In this document: piece by piece, positions 24,524-35,335 of the stretch
Layout: each line of letters begins with the position of its first letter
Position numbering within the stretch: position 1 is the stretch's first letter
NCBI GenBank assembly: GCA_949130495.1
Contig: OX422208.1
Coordinates: forward strand, 640,750,523-640,814,522
DNA length: 64,000 nucleotides
Source of the DNA: Sambucus nigra
Lineage: Eukaryota > Streptophyta > Magnoliopsida > Dipsacales > Adoxaceae
Reading direction: 5' to 3'
Notes under the pieces: generated by a model
What the model saw: only the letters and a program-made list of their open reading frames with translations
What the model was told of the DNA's origin: nothing
The model's database searches: none
Position numbers and translations under genes: made by a program

Positions 24524-26133
24524 ATGTTTCTAAATGAAAGCTTATATAATCGGTTGCCAATTTTTGATGGGTCTAATTATGCTTACTGGAAAGCCCGTAT
24601 CAAACACATTTAAAAGAAATCGATGAGCTTGTTTGGGTTGTTTGAGAGATGTTTGACTCCTCCCACTGTCACTGCAAATAATGTCACTAATTTAAAACCT
24701 GTGACAGACTGGACTGAGATGAGTTTGGATGGTGTACTTTTAATTCCCGTGGGCTAAGTGTAATTTCTTGTGCTGTCACACCTAAAGAGTTTCGAAGAAT
24801 CATGGTGTGAACCACATCGAAAGAAGTATGGGATATTTTACAACTTACCCATGAAGGCACAAATGTAGTCAAAGAGTCTAAAATTCAAAATTTAGCTACT
24901 CAGTTTGAAATAATAACCATGCTTGAATATGAGTGTTTTGATGATTTTTACGCAAGTTTATCTGATATTGTCAATACTAGTTTCAATCTTGGTGAGCCCA
25001 TTCTTGATGCACTAGTGGTTAAAAAGATTTATGCCTAAAAGTTTTATCCATAAAGTGACTGTTTTGAATTCCTTAGGTAATTTGAGCAATTTAAAATTAG
25101 AAGAGATGGTAGGACACCTCCAGACATTTGAGATTGACATGTTTCTTGACATTGTCAAGCCTAAAGATAGAGAGATAACACTTAGAGCTAAGTCTATAAA
25201 GGGAGAGTAAGTATCCAAGAGAGATAAGAAAAATAAAGGGAAAGTTTGTGAGTCTGAGTCTGAGGGCGAATTTGATTTTGGTATGGTCATGCTTGCGAAA
25301 ACGTTTACAAAAATTCTCAAATTTACAAAGAAAAATTCTTCTAATAAAAGGGTTTTTGAGAAGTATAAAAAAAAAGATGAGGCCAAGGAGAGCGTTGATA
25401 AAGAAGGTGAGAAAGAGAAAGAGGAAGAAGAAAGATGTTTTGAGTGTGAGGATAAAGGGCATAAATCATTTGAGTGTCCTACTACGCTAAAGAGAAAGGC
25501 CAAAAAGATTTCCATGCCAGCCACTCTTAGCGATAGTAGGAAAGGTGAAAGATTCCGTGGATGAGTCTTCATATGGGAAGTTTGTTGCCTTTTTAGCTAT
25601 TCACCTGAGCACACCTAGTTTGTCCCACGACGATGAGGATACTTGTGCATGTGAGAACCCTAGGGTGATAGATTGAGTGTTTCTAGCGAGTGTGAGAGTG
25701 AGTGCACTAGTGAGGTTGATAGTAAGCTCCAGATTGCGTTTAGGGATTTATACACCGAGACCTTAAAGTTGAAGAAATTGAATAAGGAATTAGGGCTTAA
25801 GGTGATTGATTTGGAGAGAGAAATTGAGAGTTTGAGGGGATTTGAGGTGTGGGTGAGTCAACTCAAGAAGGTGAGGGTTTCATTGAGTGAGCAGTTGATC
25901 ATCGTGAATCGGAAGAAGAGTGAACTTATAGCCCATGCGTCACAATTTGAAAGAGATCTTGAACGTGCCCAGGAGGTAAAGGTCACATTAGAGGATACAT
26001 ATATGAAGGTAGGCCATGTGCTCCTCGGTCCCTCTTTGGGCTATGTTGATAGACTGGGAATAGGTCATGACGGTGCGTCTACATCCCAAGTTGCACTTGA
26101 GACGATTCCCAAGGTTGTGATCGATCCATATGG
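24524..26133 (+). pseudogene. Copia-type gag, second TR-GAG copy, 5' part
   Basis: The ATG at 24524 opens the frame, followed by NRLPIFDGSNYAYWKARI, the classic N-terminus of plant copia gag. Further on are LQLTHEGTNVVKESKI (24840), CFDDFYASLSDIVN (24935), a basic/acidic linker (KSEEE-type, 25200-25440) and a good CCHC knuckle, CFECEDKGHKSFEC at 25436-25477. The frame 25673-26257 is strongly charged and heptad-like, suggesting a coiled coil (ELGLKVIDLEREIESL). Several shifts and stops break the early part. At 26134 the frame is cut by a LARD with TSD CTCTC, and it resumes at 32232. Confidence 0.87.
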
Positions 26134-26138
26134 CTCTC

Positions 26139-28067
26139 TGATACGACGCAAATATTGCGTATTTCACCCGTTAACCCATGCGTTATTAGCCCCCTCGGGT
26201 AACTTAATCCCTATATTCATGCTTGTTAACCAAACATTTATTCCTTATTGTAATTAGTTTAGTTGTAGTTTAATTAGTTAATTCATGTTGTTCCCTTAGA
26301 TAAATTGGGTCGGGGTTGTGTTCCGCCATTAACGGGCCTCGAGCTCCAAAAATTAGATTTCGTGTAAAATTGCGTTTAATTGAAACCGCGTGTATTAAAG
26401 TTGGATTGTTATGCGTTTAACTTTATTTGTCACGCAAGTTCAGTGTTTATAACGACAATCCGAATTTAATCCACGTGTGACTATTTTTGATTAAATGTTT
26501 ATTCAAGCAACTTTGGGTTAAATTCCATCTTGTGTGAATTTTATGCTTAGTTAAAAATGCTCGATTAAATTTCTTTCAAGCTAGGATTGTAATTAGTAGT
26601 TATTACGATGTGTATGGTAGGATGCCATCTCGATCCTCGTTTTACTTTTGTGTAGCGTAACTTATTCTTTTCTTTTGTCACCATAACCACCCATCACCGT
26701 TTTATTTATTTATTTTACACTTTTATTTTTGAAGTACTAAAATAATTACTAATCTAAAATTTAATCACTCCCTGTGGATTTCTTACGATACCCGACTTAC
26801 CTCAATGCTTGCCTCGCAAGTGTAGTAGTAGCTTAGGTTTTTGCGTGTTAAGCGAGAGCCGAAATCAAGGACAGTGTCCCTACACGAACACATAGTTCCC
26901 CTCGCATCAAAATTCAACATAAAAAACAGGGGAAGGATTCAAGACCAGTAGGTTCGAATCGATTCGGCCCAAATTCGAATCGATTCAGGTGAAGACAATG
27001 TGTTAGATCTTCCATTCCGAATCAATTCGTATTTCAGCCAAATTGATTCGCCCCTTTTGCGAATCGATTCGGATTTCTCCCGAATCGATTCGCCCTTATG
27101 CAGCATCGAGATTTTTCCATCCGAATCGATTCAGATTTCACCTGAATCGATTCGTCCCTGCAGATATTTGTTTTTCTTCCCTTTTATTTACAAGTTTGCC
27201 ATGGGATATTTTGTACATAAACTCATTTCTCTCATTTGAGAGGATATCTCCATTTTGTCTTAGATTTTAGGGGTTTTGAAGAGGGAGATTTGCCCTACTC
27301 CTCTCTTGTACTCTTTGTTTTGTAAGTTACTTTGATTTCATTAATTTAGTTGTCTTCCTTCATTTCCATGCTTTCATTTACTTGCTTTCTTTACTTTCTT
27401 ACCTAGATTCATTTATTCCTTATTGTAATTAGTTTAGTTGTAGTTTAATTGGTTTTTTCATGTTGTGCCCTTAGATAAATAGGGTCAGGGTTGTGTTCCG
27501 CCATTAATGGGCCTCGAGCTCCGAAAAATAGATTTCATGTAAAATTGTGTTTATTGGAAACCGCGTATATTAAAGTTGGATTGTTATGCGTTTAACTTTA
27601 TTTGTCACGCAACTTCAGTGTTTATAGCGATAATCCAAATTTAATCCTCGTGTGACCATTTTTGATTAAATATCTATTCGAGCAACTTTGGGTTAACTTC
27701 CTTCTTACGTGAAGTTTATGCTTAGTTGAAAATGCTCGATTAGATTGCTTTTGACATGGGATTATAATTAGTAGTTGTTCCGATGTGTATGGTAGGATGC
27801 GATTTCGATCCTCGCTTTACTTTTGTGTAGCGTAACTTATTATTTTCTTTTGTCACCATAACCAACTATCACCTTTTCATTTATTTATTTTACACTTTTA
27901 TTTTTGAAGTACTAAAACAATTACAATCTAAAATTTAATCACTCCCTGTGGATTTCTTAAGATACCCGACTTACCACTGTGTTTGCCTCGTAAGTGTAGT
28001 AGTAGCTTAGGTTTTTGCGTGTTGAACGGGAGCTGAGATCAACGACAGTGTCCCTACACGAAATCAA
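26139..28067 (+). mobile_element. Rearranged 5' LTR region of plus-strand LARD
   Basis: Compared with the 3' LTR, this region reads as LTR start (to about 26240), then a jump to the equivalent of 31555 and on to the LTR end (26908, CGCATCA). It then restarts at the equivalent of 31046 and runs to near the LTR end again (28067). So about 0.77 kb is deleted and a second partial LTR is added. It includes palindromes GAATCGATTC (26956, 26977 and others to 27160) and a CATAAAC TATA-like site at 27216. The frames at 25673-26257 (tail), 27000-27239 and 27043-27270 are chance readings of this repeat. Confidence 0.75.
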
Positions 28068-28084
28068 CGAAACTGTCCCTTATT

Positions 28085-28434
28085 GATGAGGAAATAATTG
28101 AGAATGAGCCAAGCTTTATCACTTTCAAATTTTAACCTCTTATTAATTCTTCCGATTGTATTGAGGTTGTTGGTCCTTCCTTTCCTTTACTCTCTACTAT
28201 TAGCAAACCATTAAATTTATCACAAGAATCGGTTGAAAGTCATGAGGACTTTTACCCGATTCTTAAACGGGAATGTTATTTTGAGATGGTTCATCTCATG
28301 GGCTATTCACTTGCACTAGCCCTGCCTCCCCTTACAATTAAAGAAACTTGGGGATATGATTTTAATTTTCCCGAGATTAATGTACTCTTGTCTCCTTTAA
28401 AATCTAAAACCCCATCATCCCTCTCAAACTTTTA
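28085..28434 (+). pseudogene. Remnant of the LARD open reading frame
   Basis: A frame of about 115 codons with one early stop starts near the rearranged LTR and ends at TAA at about 28434. It lies where the minus-strand LARD ends its 294-codon ORF, and the sequence just downstream (GATGATGGTTCATTTCTTACGC) matches in both. The amino-acid sequences themselves are not clearly alike. Function unknown. Confidence 0.45.
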
Positions 28435-28860
28435 ATTGATGATGGTTCATTTCTTACGCTTTACACATGCCTTCTGTTGTTCAAACGAAATTCCTATTTT
28501 TCGGGAGGCATGCATTCTAGGGATGGTCCACCATCAATCCTCCAAAGTCAATTCATAGTTTCGGTGGACCCTCAACTATTTAGACTTCTAATGTATAGTT
28601 AGTGTGAGGCTTGAATAGTAGGTTGTAAATAGTTAGCTTTTTAATTTCTATTTTTCTTTCTTTAGATTTTTCTTTCCTTTTTAATTTAGTCTGGTGTAAT
28701 TAGTTAACTTTTTGTTATTTATTTTTTCCATGCTCGGTACTAACTTGTTTTGTTGATTCGTTTGGACTTGTGCTTATGGAGATCGCTCCAATTTTGAGTA
28801 ATATCGTTCTTTTCCTCTCTTTTTGTTGTGTTCTTATTGCTCATTAAGGACAATGCAATA

Positions 28861-28878
28861 TGTAAGTTAGGGGGTGTG
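28861..28878 (+). other. Internal polypurine tract copy (central PPT-like)
   Basis: TGTAAGTTAGGGGGTGTG is an exact 18-base copy of the sequence at the 3' LTR border (30665-30682). It lies 1.8 kb upstream, just after the ORF remnant. A related tract, AGTTACGGGGTGT, is at the same place in the minus-strand LARD. Confidence 0.8.
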
Positions 28879-29654
28879 GGATATTCTATCCCTTTCATGT
28901 TTAGTCCATGGATTTGCTCACATTTTTACCAAGCATGCTTTTCTTGTAAGAAATTAATTTTTTTTTTCTTTTTTCTCCTTTATTAAGCATTTTGCCTTTG
29001 TTTCCGATGATAAATTTCAATAATTCCTCAATCCCATTGACATTCAAAGATGCATGTTCTCGATTTTAGAAGTTATTAGACTTTAGTCCTCAAATCATTG
29101 ATATTGTGAATAACTTCATGAATTAAACTTTATCCTTTGAGCACATGCGCTTTTCTTGCTTTATTGATTTGGTTTAACATTTTTATAACTCGGTAATCTT
29201 TTGTTGCATTCTATATACTTACACCGAGTAAACTTTGTATCTTTCGTCATTTGTGAGTGTATACACTATTCTTTCCTCATAGAAAACGTTGAATTCGTCG
29301 GTAATCTCACTATTCTTTCATTGATCGTTCATTAATTGAGTTTATATCTTGAAATGTGTTACTTGAGCATGATTTTCAATCTTTGCTTTGACTCGAGAAT
29401 TGAGTAAACTTTATGAAATGATCATAGGCAATCTTTGTTATATCACCCATATTAGCCTTGACGTCACCTTGTATGTTTTCCCTAGTCAACCCCTTTGAGC
29501 CTAAATATCATCCTTTCGTTTCATTACCCAAAATCCCATAACCAATTCCACATTGGAGTTATAAACCACACATGTTACTTTCCATACCTTTGTTTGGAAT
29601 GATAATTCGGATTGAATGATGTTATTATATAGTGGTTTCAATTTAATCACGTGG

Positions 29655-29765
29655 GAGTGAGAAAAGTGAAGAAAAAAAAGAGTAGTGAAAAAGAAAAAAA
29701 AAATAAAAAAAAAAAGAAAAAGAAAACAAAAGAAAACATGAGAAAGAAAACAAAAGAAAAGAGAA
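29655..29765 (+). repeat. Sense-strand poly(A/G) tract
   Basis: About 110 bases of almost pure A and G (AAAGAAAAAG-type) lie roughly 0.9 kb before the 3' LTR. The same tract, reverse-complemented, is in the other LARD at 38283-38390, at the same distance from its 3' LTR. Confidence 0.85.
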
Positions 29766-30671
29766 AGTTGTATATGTTGTATAGTACAATAATCCTTGTT
29801 ACTCTCCCATTGAACATTTAATGATTTCTTTGGAACTCCCCACAATTTCCCATTATCCCGAGTTTTCATCCCAAAACACTTTGAATTCGTACATATATTC
29901 TTCGTTTCGTACCCAAGCCTAGCCTACATTACAACCCTATACAAGTCCTATCTGATCTTAGGGTGAATTTAATTTAAAAGTCATAATAGTTTTGATAATC
30001 TGTGAAATTGCAATTCACCTCTTTTAATGAGCGGTATCTTTCATTGAGATTATAGTTTTTAATTTCCTATATAGCATTCTTCATTAGTGACATGAACGCG
30101 GCCTAATTTCCATTTTTATTTACTCTTTATGCCCACATGTCCCGTGTATTACCTTCCATTCTGAGAGATTTCATTTGTTGAGTGTAATGCCCGTGAGGAT
30201 TGAATATATGCATGCCTTTATGTTTATCTGGTTTATTTAAGTTTTTCCCAAATCATATTATGCGTGTGCTCGCTCCCCTCTCACTTTTAAGGTTTCAATT
30301 CTATGAAGTTCGTTCTATAATATTAATAACAATGGACTTTTGTTTGAACTCCTTCGATATGCTAATAACATGTTTGAAATCTTTTTCATATTGTTGAGTT
30401 TTTCGCATGTTGGGTTGGTCATATTTTGAGGAAACTATATGATGTTTGTGGGTTTCATCCCTGAAAACCCTCACGATACGACACTCGTCCACTAGGGTAA
30501 CCTAGGGGTTTAACGACTAATTGTATATGCTAATTGCAATCGTTCGCTCGCGAAAATGGCCTTATCTTTTTATTTCTTTTTCATCACATTTTCTGCTTGT
30601 ATCCTGCTTTTGGTTTACTTGTAGTTCTTGTTGTTTCCTATTTCATTGCTAGGGACTAACAATGTGTAAGT

Positions 30672-30680
30672 TAGGGGGTG
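30672..30680 (+). other. Polypurine tract of plus-strand LARD
   Basis: TAGGGGGTG immediately precedes the 3' LTR start TGATATGACGC. Confidence 0.85.
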
Positions 30681-32226
30681 TGATATGACGCAAATATTGC
30701 GTATTTCACCCGTTAACCTACGCGTTATTAGCCCCCTCGGGTAACTCAGTCCCTATATATATGCTCGTTAACCAGAAAACCTTGGATTTATATGTTAACA
30801 TGTTTTGCAGGGGTTAATTGAGCTTTTATAGGTATTTGGATGCTTAGTATGAAGTTTAGATGCATTCCGACGAAGTTTCATACACAACCGCACGTGCAAG
30901 GGCCTTTTAGTCATTTCAAAATTTGGGCAACTAGCCCAATGTCTTCACAAAAGTTTAAGCCCTCTGAACAAGCTTCACGTGGCTGTAAATGATGAGCGAT
31001 TCCAAGTTCGGACGAAGAAGTTATGGCATTTTTAGCGAAAGGGAATTTCAACATACCAAAAACAGGGGAAGGGTTTAAGACCTGTAGGTCTGAATCGATT
31101 CAGCCCAAATTCAAATCGATTTGGGTGGAGACAGTGTGCTAGATCTTCTATTCCAAATCAATTCGAATTTTAGCTGAATCGATTCGACCCGTTTTGCAAA
31201 TCGATTCGGATTTCTCCTGAATCAATTTGCCCCTTATGCAGCCTCAATATTTTTCCATCCGAATCGATTCGGATTTCACCCGAATCGATTCGGCCAAGCA
31301 GATATTTTTTTCTTCCCTTTTATTTACAATTTTTCCTTAGGGTGATTTGTATATAAACTCATTTCTCTCATTTGAGAGGATATCTCCATTTTGTCTTAGA
31401 TTTTAGGGTTTTTGTAGAGGGAGATTTGACCTACTCCTCTCTTGTAATCTTTGTTTTGTTTGTTGTACCTTTACTTTAATTTCATTAATTTAGTTGTCTT
31501 CCTTCATTTCCATGCTTTCATTTACTTATTTTCTTTACTTTCTTTCCTAGATTCATTTATTCCTTATTGTAATTAGTTTAGTTGTAGTTTAAGTAGTTAT
31601 TTCATGTTGTGCCCTTAGAGAAATAGGGTCGGGGTTGTGTTCCGCCATTAACGGGCCTCGAGCTTCAAAAATTAGATTTCGTGTAAAATTGCGTTTAATT
31701 GAAACCGCAAGTATTAAAGTTGGATTGTTATGCATTTAACTTTATTTGTCACGCAACTTCAGTTTTATAGCGACAATCCGAATTTAATCCATGTGTGACC
31801 ATTTTTGATTAAATGTTTATTCAAGCAACTTTGGGTTAAATTCCTTCTTGCGTGAAGTTTATGCTTATTTGAAAGTGCTCGATTAAATTTCTTTCGAGCC
31901 GGGATTCTAATTAGTAGTTGTTCCGATCTGTATGGTAAGATGCGATACCGATCCTCGCTTTACTTTTGTGTAGCGTAACTTATTCTTTTATTTTGTCACC
32001 ATAACCACCCATCACATTTTCTTTTATTTATTTAACACTTTTATTCCTGAAGTAATTAAACAATTAAAATCTAAAATTCAATCACTCCCCGTGAATTTCT
32101 TGCGATACCCGACATACCGCTGTGCTTGCCTCACAAGTGTAGTAGTAACTTAGATTTTTGCGTGTTGAGCGGGAGATGAAATCAACGACAGTGTCCCTAC
32201 ACGAACACTCGATTTTCCTCGCATCA
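30681..32226 (+). mobile_element. 3' LTR of plus-strand LARD
   Basis: This 1546-bp LTR runs from TGATATGACG to GCATCA, with the TSD CTCTC after it. It contains the palindrome cluster GAATCGATTC and variants at about 31090-31290 and a TATA box TATAAA at 31352-31357. Its first 250 bp match the U3 start of the minus-strand LARD (GCCCCCTCGGGTA, TTTTATAGGTATT), but the 3' ends of the two LTRs do not match. Confidence 0.88.
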
Positions 32227-32231
32227 CTCTC

Positions 32232-32561
32232 AACCTGACCCACCTAGGTGTCCCTTATCTGATAGGAGAGTGCGTCATAGATGGTTTGAGAAAGGTGTTC
32301 CTAGGACCGTGTATATTTGTACCCATTGCAAAAAGAGAGGACACCTTTGGAAATTTTGCTTTAACTGGGTGGTGTGTCGCATAGAGTTTTTCCACATATT
32401 CACAAACATGGTCCTACACATGATGCTCTGGATGATTACATGAGAAAGTTTGCATATATTAGGGAGGAAGTTAAATTTTTTGTCAGGACTTAAGATGACT
32501 TGATGGATGTTTTTATAGGATGACACCACTTTTGAAAAACTCTACTGCACGTAACGGTTGA
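32232..32561 (+). pseudogene. Copia-type gag, second TR-GAG copy, 3' part
   Basis: This is the continuation of the gag cut at 26133. It carries the second CCHC knuckle, CTHCKKRGHLWKFC near 32320, then a short tail that matches the first copy (DDYMRE-like, MTP-like) and a TGA at 32559-32561. Small indels after the knuckle shift the frame. Confidence 0.85.
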
Positions 32562-34199
32562 GGTTTAGACTTTTTTGCTAGCATAGGATGATTTTCATGA
32601 TGATATTTTATGCCTATTGCTAGTGTGTACCACCTTTGTATTGTTGTTTTCCGATCTTGATATATTTTTTCAAAAAATCCAAAAAAAATTATTTTTGAAA
32701 TTTTCGAAAAAATACAAAAAGATTTTCTATTTTGTTTGAGAAAAATTGAAAAAGGAAAAAGATTTTATTTTGATGAAATTTTTGCAAATAGACAAAAAGT
32801 GTTTTGTATTTATTTTACACTGTTTATGGATGGATATTTAGGATGACCGAGTGACAATTTCATTCCATATCCATATGACTTTTTTATAGTGTTTTGATAT
32901 GCATCATCATCATTTTTGTGCTTTTTAATGTTTAGAGTCATTAAAATATAATTTGAGATTGATACCTATATGTTTGACTCTTAGTCTCCTTTAATGCACA
33001 CTTGCATGGATTTATTTAATTATTGTACTTGTCCTATCATATGTTGGTCAAAGCGTTTTCATCTCAATCCTATCTTTAAAACGAACCAAATGTGATAAAA
33101 CTTGACAATGAAAGTAGTGCATGTAATAAACGTTTACCGTGAGGAATTAAATTGCAAAAATAATGAGTGTTCACGAAAAAGGGCTGCGAGAGTACGAAAT
33201 TAACTCGTCGTGAAAGCCACCATTTAAAAGAGCCCAAGAAAAAAATAAAGCCATAAAAATAATCATATGCCAAAAATGTGGCCAATAGGATTTCTCTAAG
33301 GAGAGAAAAAATAGATCACCTCAGGAAAAAATAAAAGATTTATTATTTATGTGGGTGTTTGGATGGAAAAATGTTAAAAACAGGTTTGCACGTCGTGCCA
33401 AAGTCTTGAAAAAGAATTACATAGTTTTAGATGTTATTGGTGTGGAAATCATTTTAGACTTTAATGTGTTGATTAAATTGAGTCGATGTCATATAAATTC
33501 ACCATATTTGACACCTAAGGACGATTTTGAGATCAGTCGTTAGGAGTATCCGTATTCGTCTTGCACATATGTTATGTTTAATTGCATTGATTTTCTTATC
33601 GAATTTGTTCACACCCATTCATTTCGTTTCCATGATTTGGTTCGCTTTGCGAAAATTCATGGTGTGTGATTTTTTGTAAAATTATTTTTGCATTGTTATG
33701 TGAAAAATTGAAAAACTAAAAATAGTTTGTGGAATGCTTTTGAGCATCTCTTAATGATCATAGTTGTTTTCTATGCTTATCGTGACAACTCCATGTTTGT
33801 TTGTTTTGTTTATTATTTTGCTTGTCTATTTCGGACTAATAAAAAGGGGGAGAACGAATTATGATGTTACGGGGGAGTTTGTAGTATGGGGGAGATTTTG
33901 ATTTTTAATGATTGATTTATTCTTATATCATTTCAATCTCGATACATCTCGAAGGTATTTTCTTTGTCTCATGTGTGTAGGTACAAAGATTGGTGATCAT
34001 ATGTTGCACATCCCGATGAGAAAAGCTTGAAGATTTGAAGATTTGATGTTGAAGATTTTTGAAGAAAAGTTTGAAGACTTAACATTTTTAGTACCTTTTT
34101 CTATTTTGTATCATGGGAGGGTATTAGAATTGTATAGACATTTTGATTTGATAATTCAGATGTTTTTATTTTGTACCGGAAAAGACATAAGGGGAGATT
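32562..34199 (+). other. Non-coding 3' region and PPT of second TR-GAG copy
   Basis: It parallels 21851-23411 in order and content, including the conserved block at 33090-33330 and a G-rich stretch near 33865-33895. It ends with the PPT AAGGGGAGATT (34189-34199). No pol gene is present. Confidence 0.78.
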
Positions 34200-35225
34200 T
34201 GTAAGGACATACTTTATAAGTCCTATCTTACATTAGTGTATTCCATATAACGCTACAAACCGTCAAAGAAAAAGTTCAAGTTTGAAGATACATGAAGAAG
34301 GATCCGAATATCAAAATTTCTTCAATAATCAAGCCTCTGCGAAATTAATTCTGGTAAGGTTGTGTTTTGGTTACTTTACTGTTCATTTAAAAGTGTTGGA
34401 ATTTTTTTCTAAAGTATTTTCTAAGTGTTAAGGCGTTGTTTTTCATCAAAATATTTTTCTATTCGTTGTGGCAGATCTTTGAAATAAAAAATAAAAAAAT
34501 TATTTTTTTCGCTTTGTCGTTTGAGCGACATATTCCTGTCGTTCGAGCGACATTGGCATCTCGCGCGATGTCATTCAAGCGATATCTGGTTTCGTTCGAG
34601 CGACTTTGACACTTCGTTTGAATGATATATTGCCTCAAGTTTTTCATATAAAGCGTGTTAAACGAGTCCTTTTTTGTTAAGAAGACTTGACGTTTTTCAG
34701 AACCCAGAAACTGCAAACTGTAGAATACTTTATCTTCTTCAATTTAGGGTTCAATGTTTTGTTTTTCAAATTCACAAAAATCCCAAATGCTTTAGTGAAT
34801 TGTTTTGGAACCCGATGCACATCTTTGCTAGAGTTTCTCTTGTAAGGAGGATAACCTACTGCTGATCTAGGTGCCACTTAAGGGAGGTATTGGGCTGACG
34901 ATTGATTGTGTGTCATAGGGAGTACTTGTGGGTGTTCCTGGCTAATTCAAAAGTGCGTGTTCTTGTAGGTATATGTGGATATTCATATAATATTTCGCTT
35001 ATTATCATTGTGTGTATTACTAAATGAAATAAAAGGTTTTCCCTTTTGGGTTTTTTCCTGAAATATGTAAGTCACCAATTCATATATATTTGTCTTGGCA
35101 TGATCCACTGCACTTTGATGTTTGCTTAAGGTTTAATTAAATTGGTTTAAAAATTGACTCTAATTAAATGAGTTTACAATTGGAATATGAAAATTTGGTT
35201 TAATTGATATCACATAGCATTCTCA
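34200..35225 (+). mobile_element. Third LTR of the TR-GAG array
   Basis: This 1026-bp LTR runs from TGTAAGGACAT to CATTCTCA. It has palindromes at 34516-34626 (TCGTTTGAGCGA, TCGTTCGAGCGA twice) and a TATA box TATAAA at 34647-34652. It is followed by AACTT, the right-hand copy of the array's TSD, and then by Helitron coding sequence. Confidence 0.9.
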
Positions 35226-35330
35226 AACTTTGGCACCTCCCCAACTAATGGCATAAGGGAACCTCTTTTATGATAGTTTTGCCAAAAAATATTGTAAATG
35301 TTAGGTTCATGATCATTGTTAGTATGTTTG
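35226..35330 (-). pseudogene. Helitron ORF fragment between two insertions
   Basis: This 105-bp island reads on the minus strand as part of a plant Helitron protein (HEPNIYNIFWQNYHKRGSL, then GEVPKF). The usual order is ...G-x-YHRIGSL-x(8)-PKF-x-QIYIYD. The QIYIYD part lies at 18817 and below, on the far side of the TR-GAG array. The preceding part lies at 42755 and above, on the far side of the LARD. It is the key link showing that both elements entered the same gene. Confidence 0.85.
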
Positions 35331-35335
35331 TCAAC

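Larger units (their letters stand above)
26139..32226 (+). mobile_element. LARD-like Athila-type non-autonomous element, plus strand
   Basis: The element runs from TGATACGACGC to CTCGCATCA and is bounded by a perfect 5-bp TSD, CTCTC (26134-26138 and 32227-32231). It sits inside the second TR-GAG gag. It has no gag-pol domain. The 3' LTR is 30681-32226. The left end is rearranged, and no PBS is left. The internal region (about 28080-30680) matches that of the minus-strand LARD at 35336-42749, including an internal and a terminal polypurine tract. Confidence 0.88.
18818..35225 (+). mobile_element. Three-LTR array of gag-only (TR-GAG-like) elements
   Basis: The order is LTR (18818) - internal - LTR (23412) - internal - LTR (34200), all on the plus strand. 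Each internal part has an initiator-Met PBS, one copia-type gag frame, a long non-coding 3' part and a PPT. No protease, integrase, reverse transcriptase or RNase H is seen. This fits terminal-repeat retrotransposons with a GAG domain, which depend on an autonomous partner. The outer flanks are AAATT (18813) and AACTT (35226), a TSD with one mismatch, and the Helitron protein frame continues across the array. The array therefore entered as one element and became a tandem later, or arrived as a tandem. A LARD is nested at 26139-32226. Confidence 0.85.

Noticed and set aside
25012..25572. 186-codon antisense frame over the second gag, leucine and serine-rich
   Set aside because: It mirrors the K/E-rich gag linker on the other strand. 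Such shadows are expected opposite charged coding sequence.
29501..29869. 122-codon minus-strand frame with a phenylalanine-rich membrane-like stretch
   Set aside because: The hydrophobic part is the reverse reading of the purine tract at 29655-29765.
22250..33285. Antisense gene conserved in two TR-GAG copies (22250-22573 and 33076-33285)
   Set aside because: The third copy (52570-52830) has stops in the matching frame, so DNA-level conservation is the simpler reading.
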